Positions 56,491-64,000 of a stretch of DNA of 64,000 nucleotides are shown here, piece after piece. The DNA comes from Agromyces cavernae (GTDB lineage: Bacteria > Actinomycetota > Actinomycetes > Actinomycetales > Microbacteriaceae). The notes beneath the pieces were generated by a model. That model was given only the letters and a program-made list of their open reading frames with translations, was not told where the DNA came from and ran no database searches. Where the stretch lies: assembly GCF_021044935.1 (NCBI RefSeq), contig NZ_JAJNMP010000002.1, positions 1 to 64,000 of the forward strand, in the 5' to 3' direction. Each line of letters opens with the position of its first letter. The first letter of the stretch is position 1. A program made the translations under genes and the position numbers.

Positions 56491-56775
56491 ATGTGCAGGA
56501 ACATCCACACCCTCCACAACTTCGAACCGGCCGCGACGGGCGACGAGGTCCACGCGGCGGCGCTGCAGTACGTGCGCAAGGTGAGCGGATCGACGAAACC
56601 GTCGAAGGCGAACGCCGAGGCGTTCGAGCGAGCAGTCGCCGAGATCGCGCACATCACGCAGCACCTGCTCGACGATCTCGTCACCACGGCCCCGCCGAAA
56701 GACCGCGACGTCGAGGCTGCGAAGGCACGTGCGCGCGCCGCCCGTCGCTACGCCGAACTGCCCGCGAGCGCGTAG
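56491..56775 (+). CDS. DUF2277 family protein
   Basis: This 94-residue protein begins with the family signature MCRNIHTLHNFEPAATGDEV and has the ALQYVRKVSGSTKPSKAN motif. DUF2277 proteins are small, helical and of unknown function. The gene is probably leaderless and lies directly after eamA. Confidence 0.88.
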   Translation: MCRNIHTLHNFEPAATGDEVHAAALQYVRKVSGSTKPSKANAEAFERAVAEIAHITQHLLDDLVTTAPPKDRDVEAAKARARAARRYAELPASA

Positions 56776-56840
56776 GCGCGTACCCCGAGTCGGCGCTTCG
56801 GCGCGCGGCGAGGTCCGTGCGCTTCGGGCGTCGAGGGGAG

Positions 56841-56846
56841 TAGCGT
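56841..56846 (+). promoter_or_regulatory. -10 box of leaderless ligD-like gene
   Basis: TAGCGT ends 7 nt before ATG 56854. Confidence 0.5.
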
Positions 56847-56853
56847 CGCTGGC

Positions 56854-57876
56854 ATGGCCGCCGACGCGATCGAGCTCACTGTCCCAGGTCCGCACGGCGA
56901 TCGTGCCGTGCGCATCTCGAGTCCGACGCGGGTGATCTGGCCCGAGGCCGGCATCACCAAGCGCGAACTCGCCGAGTACCTCGTCGCGGTCGGCGATGCG
57001 TTCGTCGCGGCGAACGGCGATCGACCGATCTCATTGCAACGGTTCCCGGGCGGCGTCGACGGCGAGCAGTTCTTCTCGAAGAACCCGCCGAAGGGCGCGC
57101 CCGAATGGGTGCGTTCGGTGCCGGTGACCTACCCGAGCGGTCGCAGCCACCCACAGCTCGTCGTCGACGAGCCGGCCACGGCCGTGTGGGCGGCGCAGAT
57201 GAACACCATCGTGTTCCACCCGTGGGCGTCGCGCGCCGGCCGCAGCGACAATCCCGACCAGCTGCGCATCGACCTCGACCCGCAACCCGGCACCGGTTTC
57301 GCCGAGGCCGTGCCCGTCGCCCTCGCGCTTCGCGAGTTGCTCGCCGAGGTCGACCTCACCGCGTTCGTGAAGACGTCGGGCAGCCGCGGCATCCACGTCT
57401 TCGCGCCGATCGAGGCCGAGCACGAGTTCCTCGACGTGCGCCACGCGGTCATCGCGCTCGGACGCGAGCTCGAGCGGCGCATGCCCGATGACGTCACGAC
57501 CAAGTGGTGGAAGGAGGAGCGCGGCGACCGCATCTTCATCGACTACAACCAGGCCAACCGCGACCGCACGATGGCGGGTGCGTACAGCCCGCGCCCGCTT
57601 CCGGCCGCGACCGTGTCGTGCCCGATCGAGTGGGACGAGATCGAGACGACCGACCCGGGCGAGCACACCATCCGTACCGTGCCGGCGCGGCTCGCCGAAC
57701 GCGGCGACCCGTGGGCGACGATGCACGAGAACCCCGGCCGTATCGACACCCTGCTCGAGTGGTGGCGACGCGATCTCGATGCCGGACTCGGCGAACTGCC
57801 GTTCCCGCCCGACTTCCCGAAGATGCCCGGTGAGCCGATGCGGGTGCAGCCGAGCCGCGCGCGCAACCCCGACTGA
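56854..57876 (+). CDS. LigD-type DNA polymerase/primase domain protein
   Basis: This 340-residue protein is a stand-alone LigD polymerase (archaeo-eukaryotic primase-like) domain. Visible features are PTRVIWPEAGITKRELAEYL, GEQFFSKNPPKGAPEWV, the metal-binding LRIDLDPQPGTGF (D-x-D), KTSGSRGIHVFAP, and the third acid in the RIFIDYNQAN region. In bacteria the domain fills ends during non-homologous end joining. No ligase, nuclease or ku gene is next to it in this window. It is probably transcribed leaderlessly. Confidence 0.88.
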   Translation: MAADAIELTVPGPHGDRAVRISSPTRVIWPEAGITKRELAEYLVAVGDAFVAANGDRPISLQRFPGGVDGEQFFSKNPPKGAPEWVRSVPVTYPSGRSHPQLVVDEPATAVWAAQMNTIVFHPWASRAGRSDNPDQLRIDLDPQPGTGFAEAVPVALALRELLAEVDLTAFVKTSGSRGIHVFAPIEAEHEFLDVRHAVIALGRELERRMPDDVTTKWWKEERGDRIFIDYNQANRDRTMAGAYSPRPLPAATVSCPIEWDEIETTDPGEHTIRTVPARLAERGDPWATMHENPGRIDTLLEWWRRDLDAGLGELPFPPDFPKMPGEPMRVQPSRARNPD

Positions 57877-57905
57877 TCGACGGGGCGAGGCTGCCGCCGG
57901 CGGCG

Positions 57906-58694
57906 TCAGTCGAGTGCCGCGGTCTCTGCGTAGCCGGGTGTCCCCGCCGGCACGACGAAGCCCCCGTGCGCGATGGCGTGGGCGGCGTCGGCGATCGCGC
58001 CGAGGGCGACGCGGAACAGCAGCGAACCTGTGCTGACCCGTGCAACGCGCAGGCCGGCGAGTTCCGCCACCGTGATCGATGGTTGCGCCAGCACGTTCAG
58101 CGGCGCCGGGATGTCGCGCACGAGCGCCGCCACCGTCGACAGCGACAGCGTGCCGGGCACGAACACCCCGGTTGCGCCGGCGGCGAGGTAGCGCCGCCCA
58201 CGGGCGACGGCGGCGGCGTGACGCGCGGGTTCGTCATCGTCGCCGTCGAGCCAGAACGGGTCGGTCCGCGCGTTGACGTACAGGCCGGGTGCCGAGGCGG
58301 CGATCGCCGCGACCTTCGCCGCAGCGTGCTCCACGTCGACGAGGCGGCACGAGGCATCCGAGTCCTCGATGTTCACGCCGACGACGCCGAGGTCGGCGAG
58401 GGCTGCCGCGTATCGGCCGACCTCGTCGGGGTCGTCGGAGAATCCCGCCTCGAGGTCGACGGTCACGGCGATGCCCGTGCCGGCGATGCGCCGGGCCAGT
58501 TCGAATGTCTCGTCGGCGATGTCGCCGACCCCGTCGCGCTTGCCCGCGGTGACGGCGACCCCGAGGCTCGTCGTGCCGACCACGTCGTGACCTGCGGCGG
58601 CCAGCCAGCGCGCGGACGCGAGGTCCCAGGCGTTCGGGAGCACGAGGGGTGCACCGGGCCGGTGCAGGGCACGGAACTCAGCGGGCGTCAGCAT
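57906..58694 (-). CDS. Isocitrate lyase/PEP mutase-family protein
   Basis: This 262-residue TIM-barrel enzyme is of the PEP mutase/isocitrate lyase superfamily: PNAWDLASARWLAAAG near the start, VTVDLEAGFSDDPDEVGRY (metal-binding acid), VGVNIEDSD and YVNARTDPFW. Relatives include oxaloacetate decarboxylase and carboxyphosphoenolpyruvate-type lyases. GGGAGG lies 6 nt before ATG 58694. Its start overlaps the P450-like gene by 7 bp, so they are cotranscribed. Confidence 0.85.
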   Translation of the reverse strand: MLTPAEFRALHRPGAPLVLPNAWDLASARWLAAAGHDVVGTTSLGVAVTAGKRDGVGDIADETFELARRIAGTGIAVTVDLEAGFSDDPDEVGRYAAALADLGVVGVNIEDSDASCRLVDVEHAAAKVAAIAASAPGLYVNARTDPFWLDGDDDEPARHAAAVARGRRYLAAGATGVFVPGTLSLSTVAALVRDIPAPLNVLAQPSITVAELAGLRVARVSTGSLLFRVALGAIADAAHAIAHGGFVVPAGTPGYAETAALD

Positions 58695-59347
58695 GGTCGG
58701 CCTCCCGGGGGGTTCGGCTCGGGAGCACGGAGTGCGCGGGTGGCGGTGTGTTCGGCGGTGGTCGACGCAGCTCGTCGATGACGGCCGCGGCGATCGCGAG
58801 CGAATGGTGCGAGCGATCGGGGCCGTGCCGCGAACGCCTGCACCAGCAGTTGCACGCGGAGCGCAGCCTCCTGCCCGGTGGCCCCGGAGGCGGTGAGCAG
58901 CCGATCGACGGCCGCGTCCTCGGCCGAATCACTGGGCTGTTCCGCTCCATCGACCCGGTCCGGCGCGTGTCCGCTCGCATACCGGTCGGCGATCGACTCG
59001 ACGAACGGCGGGAGCGCATCCGCATCTCGGAAGCCGAGACTGCGCGCAAGCGCCGTCACCGGCACGTGCCGCGCCACGGCGTCGAGGTCGGGATCGCCTC
59101 CGCTCGCCTCCACCCATCGCCGTGTGCGCGCTGCGGCGATCGCGCCGAGTTCCGTGAGGTCAAGGGCCGCGAGCATCGCCGCGAGGCGCTCTCGGCGTGC
59201 GTCGTGCACGGGACCGTTCGCGAACCGCGACGCGAGCGCACGGAACCGGTCGAACGGGGTCGTGGCTGAGGCATCCGCCGTGGGCACGGTGAATCGCGGG
59301 TCGACGAGCACTCTCGCCACGTCGGCGCGGTCGAGGATCTCGGTCAT
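58688..59347 (-). CDS. P450-like N-terminal fragment protein
   Basis: This 219-residue protein resembles the N-terminal part of cytochrome P450-like proteins (ILDRADVARVLVDPRFTVP, RFANGPVHDARRERLAAMLA, ARHVPVTALARSLGF). The I-helix, ExxR and heme-binding Cys regions are missing, so it cannot be an active P450. It is in an intact frame with a leaderless promoter and is coupled to the PEP-mutase-like gene, so it may be a domesticated shortened form. Family assignment is tentative. Confidence 0.6.
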   Translation of the reverse strand: MTEILDRADVARVLVDPRFTVPTADASATTPFDRFRALASRFANGPVHDARRERLAAMLAALDLTELGAIAAARTRRWVEASGGDPDLDAVARHVPVTALARSLGFRDADALPPFVESIADRYASGHAPDRVDGAEQPSDSAEDAAVDRLLTASGATGQEAALRVQLLVQAFAARPRSLAPFARDRRGRHRRAASTTAEHTATRALRAPEPNPPGGRPC

Positions 59348-59353
59348 GCCTCG

Positions 59354-59359
59354 ACGATA
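59354..59359 (-). promoter_or_regulatory. -10 box of leaderless P450-like gene
   Basis: On the minus strand TATCGT ends 6 nt before the ATG at 59347. Confidence 0.5.
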
Positions 59360-59399
59360 GGCCCGCGACACTTCGATGACGGGCGAAGCGTCGTCGACG

Positions 59400-59405
59400 T
59401 ATCGT
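59400..59405 (+). promoter_or_regulatory. -10 box of leaderless ArsR-type gene
   Basis: TATCGT ends 6 nt before ATG 59412. It is the same hexamer as on the opposite strand at 59354-59359. Confidence 0.5.
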
Positions 59406-59411
59406 GTCGGT

Positions 59412-60095
59412 ATGCATGGAGACGCCGACCTCGCCGCACCCGCACGGCTCATGGGCGAGCCCGCCCGGGCCGCGATGCTCGTGGCGCTCCTCGACGGCCG
59501 CGCCCTGCCGGCGAGCGACCTCGCCGCCATCGCGGGCGTGAAGCCGCCGACCGCGAGCGCTCACCTCGCCCAGCTGGTCGACGGCGGACTCGTCACCGAC
59601 CGTCGCATCGGCAGGCACCGGTACTTCGCGCTCGCCGGCCCCGAGGTCGCGAGCGCCGTCGAGGCGCTGCAGCGCATCGCACCGAGGCGCGAGGTCGCCT
59701 CGTACGCCCAGTCGGCGACCGCAGCGCGGCTCGCCGAGGCGCGTTCATGCTACGACCACCTCGCGGGCAGGATCTCCCTCCAGCTGGCGGACGCGCTCGT
59801 CGCCGAGGGCGCGCTCGCGCCCCTCGTCGCCGGCGAGCCGGGCCGCATCCTCGCGGCCGACGGCGCACTCGCTCGCCGGCTCGGTCTCGAGCAGGCGACG
59901 ACGCCGGTCCCGTCACGGCGTCCGGCCGTGCGCGGATGCCTCGACTGGACCGAGCGACGCCCGCATATCGCCGGCAGGCTCGGCGCCCACCTCCTCGACC
60001 GCCTGCTCGCCGAGGGCTGGGTCGCGCGGGTGCCGGGCGACCGCTCGCTCCGCATCAGCGAAGCAGGACGGGCGGCCTTCGCCAGCTTCGCCTGA
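59412..60095 (+). CDS. ArsR-family winged-helix regulator
   Basis: This 227-residue protein has an ArsR-type winged helix (ARAAMLVALLDGRALPASDL, KPPTASAHLAQLVDGGLVTD, GRHRYFALAGPEV) in the first 85 residues. The C-terminal 140 residues are the extended domain seen in larger ArsR members (CYDHLAGRISLQLADALVAEG, CLDWTERRPHIAGRLGAHLL). ATG 59412 is preferred over 59376 because of the TATCGT box. It is divergent from the P450-like/PEP-mutase operon, its likely target. Confidence 0.87.
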   Translation: MHGDADLAAPARLMGEPARAAMLVALLDGRALPASDLAAIAGVKPPTASAHLAQLVDGGLVTDRRIGRHRYFALAGPEVASAVEALQRIAPRREVASYAQSATAARLAEARSCYDHLAGRISLQLADALVAEGALAPLVAGEPGRILAADGALARRLGLEQATTPVPSRRPAVRGCLDWTERRPHIAGRLGAHLLDRLLAEGWVARVPGDRSLRISEAGRAAFASFA

Positions 60096-60172
60096 CGAGC
60101 GCGGACCTTCGAGCGACCCGGTCTGCGACGCCGACGCCGACGCCGCATCCCTCGCTGCCGACGACGTCGACG

Positions 60173-60928
60173 TCAGACGGCGATGTCGCGCTTCGCGTGC
60201 GGAAGCCGGGGTGCTCCGTGCACCTCTCGGTGCAGTCGCTCCATGCGCGCGTCGAGCTCCGACGCGGTATGCGCGGCATCCGTCAGGCCGTCGAGCAGTT
60301 CCTGCGGGATCTGCTTGTCGTACTTGTAGTAGATCTTGTGCTCGAGGCTCGCCCAGAAGTCCATGGCGATCGTTCGGATCTGCACCTCGACGGCCACCGG
60401 ATGCGCCCCGGTCGACAGGAACACGGGTACCTCGACGATCACGTGCAGGCTCTGGTAGCCGTTCTCCTTCGGCTCCTTGATGTAGTCCTTGACCTTCAGC
60501 ACGCGGATGTCGCGCTGCGCCGTGAGCAGTTCGAAGATGCGGTAGGCGTCGGAGACGAAGCTGCACGTGATGCGTACGCCTGCGATGTCGGTGATGGTGT
60601 CGCGGATCGTGTCGAAGGTCGGTTCGACGCCCTTGCGCCGCATCTTGTCGATGACGCTGTCGAGGCTCTTCAGCCGGCTCGAGATGTGCTCGATCGGGTT
60701 GTAGTCGTGCGTCTGGCTGAACTCCTCGCGCAGGATCGAGAGCTTGGTGATCACCTCGTCCATGCCGAACTTGTAGCGCAGCATGAACCGTTCGGTCTCG
60801 TCGCGCAGCGCCCGCATCTCGTCGAGTGTCTGCCCGTCGATCGTCTCGAGGGTGCGCTGGGCGCGGTCGGTGAGCATGGGCGGGGTCTTCGGATGTCTCG
60901 TGGACTGGATTCCGTCGAGCGGGGTCAC
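60173..60928 (-). CDS. Small alarmone synthetase, RelA/SpoT domain
   Basis: This 251-residue protein has a lone RelA/SpoT synthetase domain: YNPIEHISSRLKSLDSVIDK, DIAGVRITCSFVSDAYRIF, KDYIKEPKENGYQSLH and EVQIRTIAMDFWASLEH. It would make (p)ppGpp or related nucleotides from ATP and GDP/GTP without HD hydrolase or TGS/ACT regulatory domains. GTG 60928 is used because TACGGT ends 7 nt before it; GTG 60937 and ATG 60877 are alternatives. Confidence 0.87.
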   Translation of the reverse strand: MTPLDGIQSTRHPKTPPMLTDRAQRTLETIDGQTLDEMRALRDETERFMLRYKFGMDEVITKLSILREEFSQTHDYNPIEHISSRLKSLDSVIDKMRRKGVEPTFDTIRDTITDIAGVRITCSFVSDAYRIFELLTAQRDIRVLKVKDYIKEPKENGYQSLHVIVEVPVFLSTGAHPVAVEVQIRTIAMDFWASLEHKIYYKYDKQIPQELLDGLTDAAHTASELDARMERLHREVHGAPRLPHAKRDIAV

Positions 60929-60935
60929 GTGCTCC

Positions 60936-60941
60936 ACCGTA
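60936..60941 (-). promoter_or_regulatory. -10 box of alarmone synthetase gene
   Basis: On the minus strand TACGGT ends 7 nt before the GTG at 60928. Confidence 0.5.
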
Positions 60942-61020
60942 GGGTGCGATCCTCTGCGTTGCCTTTGATTCGGCCCCGGAATCCGTGGTTGGGCACCGGA
61001 GTTCGCTGCGGGCGGATCGG

Positions 61021-61026
61021 TACGCT
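61021..61026 (+). promoter_or_regulatory. -10 box of leaderless MBL gene
   Basis: TACGCT ends 6 nt before ATG 61033. Confidence 0.5.
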
Positions 61027-61032
61027 CGAGTC

Positions 61033-61881
61033 ATGGCTGAATGGCACAGGGTGGCGCCGGGCATCCACCAGCGTCGATACGATCCGTTCGACATCTCGAT
61101 CGTCGTCATCGAGGGCGACGGCGGTGTGCTGCTCGTCGACACCCGGGCCGAGCCCGGCGAGGGCGAGGCGCTGCGCGACGACGTGCGCGCGCGTTTCGAC
61201 CGACCCGTGCGATGGGTCGTGAACACGCACGCGCACTTCGACCACACGTTCGGGAATCAGGCCTTCGGACCGGGAACGTCGGCGGATGCCTCGATCCACG
61301 GTCATGAGAACATCGCGACCCATTTCGCCGAGCATGAGGGACCGCGGCTGGCCGCGTGGCGGGCCGACCCGACGCGGGAGCCCGGGCGGCACTGGCACGA
61401 CGTGCGGCTGACGGCCCCGACGCATCCGGTCGGCACGCCGACGACGCTCGATCTCGGGGGCCGCATCGTGGAACTCCTCCCGCAGCCGCCGGCGCACACC
61501 GACACCGACCTGGTCGTGTTCGCCCCGGCCGAGCGCGTGTGGATCGTCGGCGACCTCGTCGAGGAGTCGGGGCCGCCGATGTACGGCTCGGGGAGCTTTC
61601 CGCTGGAGTGGCCGGGCGTCCTCGCCGCCCTCGCCGACGGCATGGCGCCGGGCGATCTCGTCATCCCCGGTCACGGGCGAGTCGTCGATCGCGCGTTCGT
61701 CGTACGCCAGGCCCGCGATCTTCAGCTCGTCGCCGATCGGTTCCGTGCCGCGCACGACGACGGCCTCACCGCGGCCGAGGCGCTCGCGCGCCACCACGAC
61801 TGGCCGATCCCGCTCGACTTCCTCGTCAGCGCGGTCGAGCGCGCGTACACCCAGCTCGATCAGACGTCGCCGTCGACGTAG
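61033..61881 (+). CDS. MBL-fold metallo-hydrolase
   Basis: This 282-residue protein has the metallo-beta-lactamase fold. The dinuclear metal motif is NTHAHFDHTFGN (HxHxDH), with the further ligands in PPAHTDTDLV, IVGDLVEESG and VIPGHGR. It is probably a soluble hydrolase such as a lactonase or thioesterase; the substrate is unknown. Its 3' end overlaps the convergent YchJ-like gene by 22 bp. Confidence 0.88.
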   Translation: MAEWHRVAPGIHQRRYDPFDISIVVIEGDGGVLLVDTRAEPGEGEALRDDVRARFDRPVRWVVNTHAHFDHTFGNQAFGPGTSADASIHGHENIATHFAEHEGPRLAAWRADPTREPGRHWHDVRLTAPTHPVGTPTTLDLGGRIVELLPQPPAHTDTDLVVFAPAERVWIVGDLVEESGPPMYGSGSFPLEWPGVLAALADGMAPGDLVIPGHGRVVDRAFVVRQARDLQLVADRFRAAHDDGLTAAEALARHHDWPIPLDFLVSAVERAYTQLDQTSPST

Positions 61882-62270
61882 TACCAGCGGCGCCCCTCGC
61901 GGGCGAAGCGGCTCGTCTCGTGCAGCTCGCCGCGGTCGCCTTCGGTGCGATACCGGGCGACGAACTCGACGACGCCCGAGATGTCGAGCGGTCCGCCGCG
62001 CTCGGTGCGCACGATGTCGAGGCGGTACCAGTGCAACGACGCATCGGTCTCGAGCGCGGTCGGTCGGGTCGACGGATGCCACGTCGCGAGCAGGTAGCCG
62101 GCATCCCCGACGACGAACGCCGAATAGCGCGAACGCATGAGCTGCACCGCGGTCGGAGCATGCACCGACCCGCCGAGGAATGGTCCGCAGCAGGCGCCGA
62201 AGACTTCGCCGCTCAGGCAGGGGCAGCGGTCGCCGGGAGCCGGCGCGGGAGGGGTGTCGGCGGTGGGCAT
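61860..62270 (-). CDS. YchJ-like SEC-C / NTF2-fold protein
   Basis: This 136-residue protein has the zinc-binding SEC-C-type motif DRCPCLSGEVFGACCGPFL near the N-terminus and the YchJ family (UPF0225) domain with QLMRSRYSAFVVGDAGYLLATW and SLHWYRLDI, an NTF2-like fold. The function of YchJ is not established. GATACT on the minus strand ends 6 nt before ATG 62270. Confidence 0.9.
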   Translation of the reverse strand: MPTADTPPAPAPGDRCPCLSGEVFGACCGPFLGGSVHAPTAVQLMRSRYSAFVVGDAGYLLATWHPSTRPTALETDASLHWYRLDIVRTERGGPLDISGVVEFVARYRTEGDRGELHETSRFAREGRRWYYVDGDV

Positions 62271-62276
62271 GCCTCA

Positions 62277-62282
62277 AGTATC
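62277..62282 (-). promoter_or_regulatory. -10 box of leaderless YchJ-like gene
   Basis: On the minus strand GATACT ends 6 nt before the ATG at 62270. Confidence 0.45.
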
Positions 62283-62414
62283 GAGGGCCGCGCCCATGGT
62301 CTGCACAGGTGAAGCTGAGGAACTGTCCAGTTTCACCCGGCAGAGTGTCTGACTTGTGCCCGCGCTCGGGGGCCGTTCCCCAACACATCACAGCCGAGCG
62401 ACCCACTGGAACTC

Positions 62415-63245
62415 ATGCGCAACGACACCTCAGCCACGCCCGAAACCGAACTCGACTCGCTCCACCCCCGCCGCGGGGCCCGCCGCAGGCGCACGAACCG
62501 AAAGCGCCTCGTCATCGCCGGCGCCATCGCCGCGACCGGCCTCATCATCGGAACCGGCTTCACCGTGCAGTCCGCGATCGCAACGCAGGCGGGCATCGAC
62601 GCGACCACCGCCCTCACGGATTCGACGGGCCTGCAGCAAGATCAGCTCGGTGCGTACGAGACGATCGCCGCCGCGCGCACGCGCGCGAACGCCGAGGACA
62701 CGATCACCGCAGCGAACGCCACGCTGGCCGCCGTCGACGGGAAAGTGGACTCCTCGAGCCTCGCCTCGTCGGTCGCCTCGCTCGGCGAGTACGAGACCCT
62801 CCCGGTCGACGACATCGTCTACCTTGCGGCCCAGACGCGCGCCGAGGCGGAGAAGGCCCGGGTCGCCGCAGCCGAGTACGACCGCGTACAGGCCGAGAAG
62901 GCGAAGGCGGCTGCCGAGGCGCTCGCACGCCAGAACACGCCCGATGGCGCGAAGGCGGCCGCACGCGAGCTCGGCGCCTCGAAGTACGGCTGGGGCGAGG
63001 GCGAGTTCCAGTGCCTCGTCCAGCTGTGGCAGAAGGAGTCGGGATGGTCGTACACGGCCATGAACGCGTCGAGCGGCGCGACCGGCATTCCGCAGGCGCT
63101 CCCCGGCAGCAAGATGGCCTCGGCCGGCGCCGACTGGCAGACGAACGCCGCGACGCAGGTCGCGTGGGGTCTCGGCTACATCGCCGAGCGCTACGGCAAC
63201 CCCTGCGGGGCGTGGTCGCACTCGCAGGCCGTCAACTGGTACTGA
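62415..63245 (+). CDS. Secreted lysozyme-like (SLT-type) protein, paralogue 3
   Basis: This 276-residue protein is the third member of the family at 49587 and 50702. It has a membrane/signal segment (VIAGAIAATGLIIGTGFTV), a shorter coiled coil (AEYDRVQAEKAKAAAEALA) and the same C-terminal domain with LVQLWQKESGWS (E208), TGIPQALPGSKMASAGADW and the final NWY. Probably a cell-wall hydrolase. It is not next to the other two, so it represents an older or moved copy. Confidence 0.8.
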   Translation: MRNDTSATPETELDSLHPRRGARRRRTNRKRLVIAGAIAATGLIIGTGFTVQSAIATQAGIDATTALTDSTGLQQDQLGAYETIAAARTRANAEDTITAANATLAAVDGKVDSSSLASSVASLGEYETLPVDDIVYLAAQTRAEAEKARVAAAEYDRVQAEKAKAAAEALARQNTPDGAKAAARELGASKYGWGEGEFQCLVQLWQKESGWSYTAMNASSGATGIPQALPGSKMASAGADWQTNAATQVAWGLGYIAERYGNPCGAWSHSQAVNWY

Positions 63246-63266
63246 TCGGCCGGTGGTCGACCTCGG

Positions 63267-63953
63267 TCAACCGCGCTCGACGAGCGGGGTGAATCGCTCG
63301 AGCTCGTCGCCGAGTCCGAGGTCGATCACGCGCAACTCACCCGCGTAATCGGCGCCGGGCTCGAGCAGCAGCCCGGCCTTCGCCGCGCCGAACGTGACGG
63401 TGACGTCTGCGGCGAGCACGGCCGGGTCGGGCACCGAACCATCGTCGGGATGGATCCCACTCGGCAGATCGACGGCGATGACCATCGGACGGTCGGCCGC
63501 GGACAGCACGGGAAGCACACCGACGACGAGCTCACGTGCGCGACCGCGCAGTACCGGATCGGCGCTCGTTCCGGTGCCCAGGATTCCGTCGATGATCACG
63601 GATGCCCCTGCCGCGAGCCGCGCGATCTGCGCGGGCTCGACCTCGTCGGCGATGCGAACGCCCGACTGCTCGGCCGCCGCGCGTGCCTCGGGGTGCAGGC
63701 GCTGTCCGGTCGGGACGACCTCGACCCGCACGCCCTCGCCCGCGAGTTCGGCGGCGGCGAACAGGGCGTCCCCGCCGTTGTCGCCGGTGCCGGCGAACAC
63801 GAGCACCGATGGCGTCGGGGCCGCCCGCCGAGTGAGCTGCTCGCGCACGACGGCGGCCAGCGCGGCCGCGGCCATGCGCATGAGCGGCTCGCCACGTTCG
63901 AGGTGGGGCTTCTCGGCCGCTCGCACCTGCGCGGCGGTGTACCCGGCGACCAT
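63267..63953 (-). CDS. nnrE: NAD(P)HX epimerase domain protein
   Basis: This 228-residue protein has the YjeF N-terminal epimerase domain: VFAGTGDNGGDALFAAAEL, VIIDGILGTGTSADPVLRG and IAVDLPSGIHPDDG. It converts R- and S-forms of hydrated NAD(P)H for repair. The dehydratase domain fused in many bacteria is absent and must lie elsewhere. The start is ATG 63953, so the gene is complete within the window. Confidence 0.9.
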   Translation of the reverse strand: MVAGYTAAQVRAAEKPHLERGEPLMRMAAAALAAVVREQLTRRAAPTPSVLVFAGTGDNGGDALFAAAELAGEGVRVEVVPTGQRLHPEARAAAEQSGVRIADEVEPAQIARLAAGASVIIDGILGTGTSADPVLRGRARELVVGVLPVLSAADRPMVIAVDLPSGIHPDDGSVPDPAVLAADVTVTFGAAKAGLLLEPGADYAGELRVIDLGLGDELERFTPLVERG

Positions 63954-64000
63954 CAGCTCAAGCGTTCGTCGAGCATCGACTGCCGATCGGGATGCCGGTC

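Noticed and set aside
54571..56895. Long N-terminal extension of the LysR gene to 774 codons
   Set aside because: The extension runs antisense through eamA and DUF2277; the family start is at 55485.
62308..62337. Imperfect GGTGAA/TTCACC dyad similar to the arms at 46591-46639
   Set aside because: Only six matching bases in the outer arms and irregular spacing; likely chance similarity.

Overview
The window is a high-GC actinobacterial chromosome segment, most likely from the family Microbacteriaceae (an Agromyces-like organism; this is inferred from gene order, codon use and leaderless promoters, not from a database search). It opens with the 3' end of a 5S rRNA gene, so an rRNA operon lies just upstream.

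Region 1 (1-22.5 kb) is conserved core. After a repeat-rich TPR-like protein come HAD phosphatase, tlyA, nadK, recN, pyrG, a NUDIX hydrolase, xerD, parA, scpA, scpB, rluB, tyrA, cmk and der. They are tightly packed, mostly overlapping genes for rRNA modification, NAD(P) and CTP supply, DNA repair and chromosome segregation. A GAP-family membrane gene and a two-component system sit between cmk and der. CHAD, GNAT, MarR and membrane-protein genes follow, then tRNA-Pro(GGG).

Region 2 (22.5-38.7 kb) is a genomic island at the 3' end of tRNA-Pro. A 37-bp copy of the tRNA end with one mismatch recurs at 38633-38669. Base composition is lower-GC than the core and no intact integrase is visible. A second, degenerate junction at about 37.19 kb, with a duplicated hairpin and its flank, suggests two stacked insertions. 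The cargo is the most interesting part of the window: an alpha/beta-hydrolase, a caspase-VMAP protein, a MoxR AAA+ ATPase and a 1927-residue protein with an SAV_2336-type (vWA-like) N-terminus, in an overlapping operon. This is the layout of the NTP-dependent MoxR-vWA-VMAP ternary conflict systems. The giant protein also carries a second hydrolase, a second caspase-like domain whose catalytic His position is Gln, and a C-terminal CHAT domain whose catalytic Cys position is Phe. A divergent metzincin-like metalloprotease and a small unknown protein adjoin the operon. I infer a peptidase-based defence or regulated cell death module in which active and apparently inactive caspase-clan domains are paired.

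Region 3 (38.7-64 kb) is ordinary accessory chromosome: CPBP protease, AraC/GyrI regulator, SRPBCC protein, GNAT/DUF1801 pair, NUDIX enzymes, a class II-type Fic protein with a clear operator, a MalT-like LuxR regulator, three paralogous secreted lysozyme-like proteins, msrA-msrB, a YihY membrane protein, LysR/EamA, a LigD-type polymerase domain, a PEP-mutase-like enzyme, a small alarmone synthetase, an MBL hydrolase, a YchJ-like protein and NAD(P)HX epimerase. Many of these genes have a TANNNT hexamer ending 6-7 nt before the start codon, the signature of leaderless transcription.
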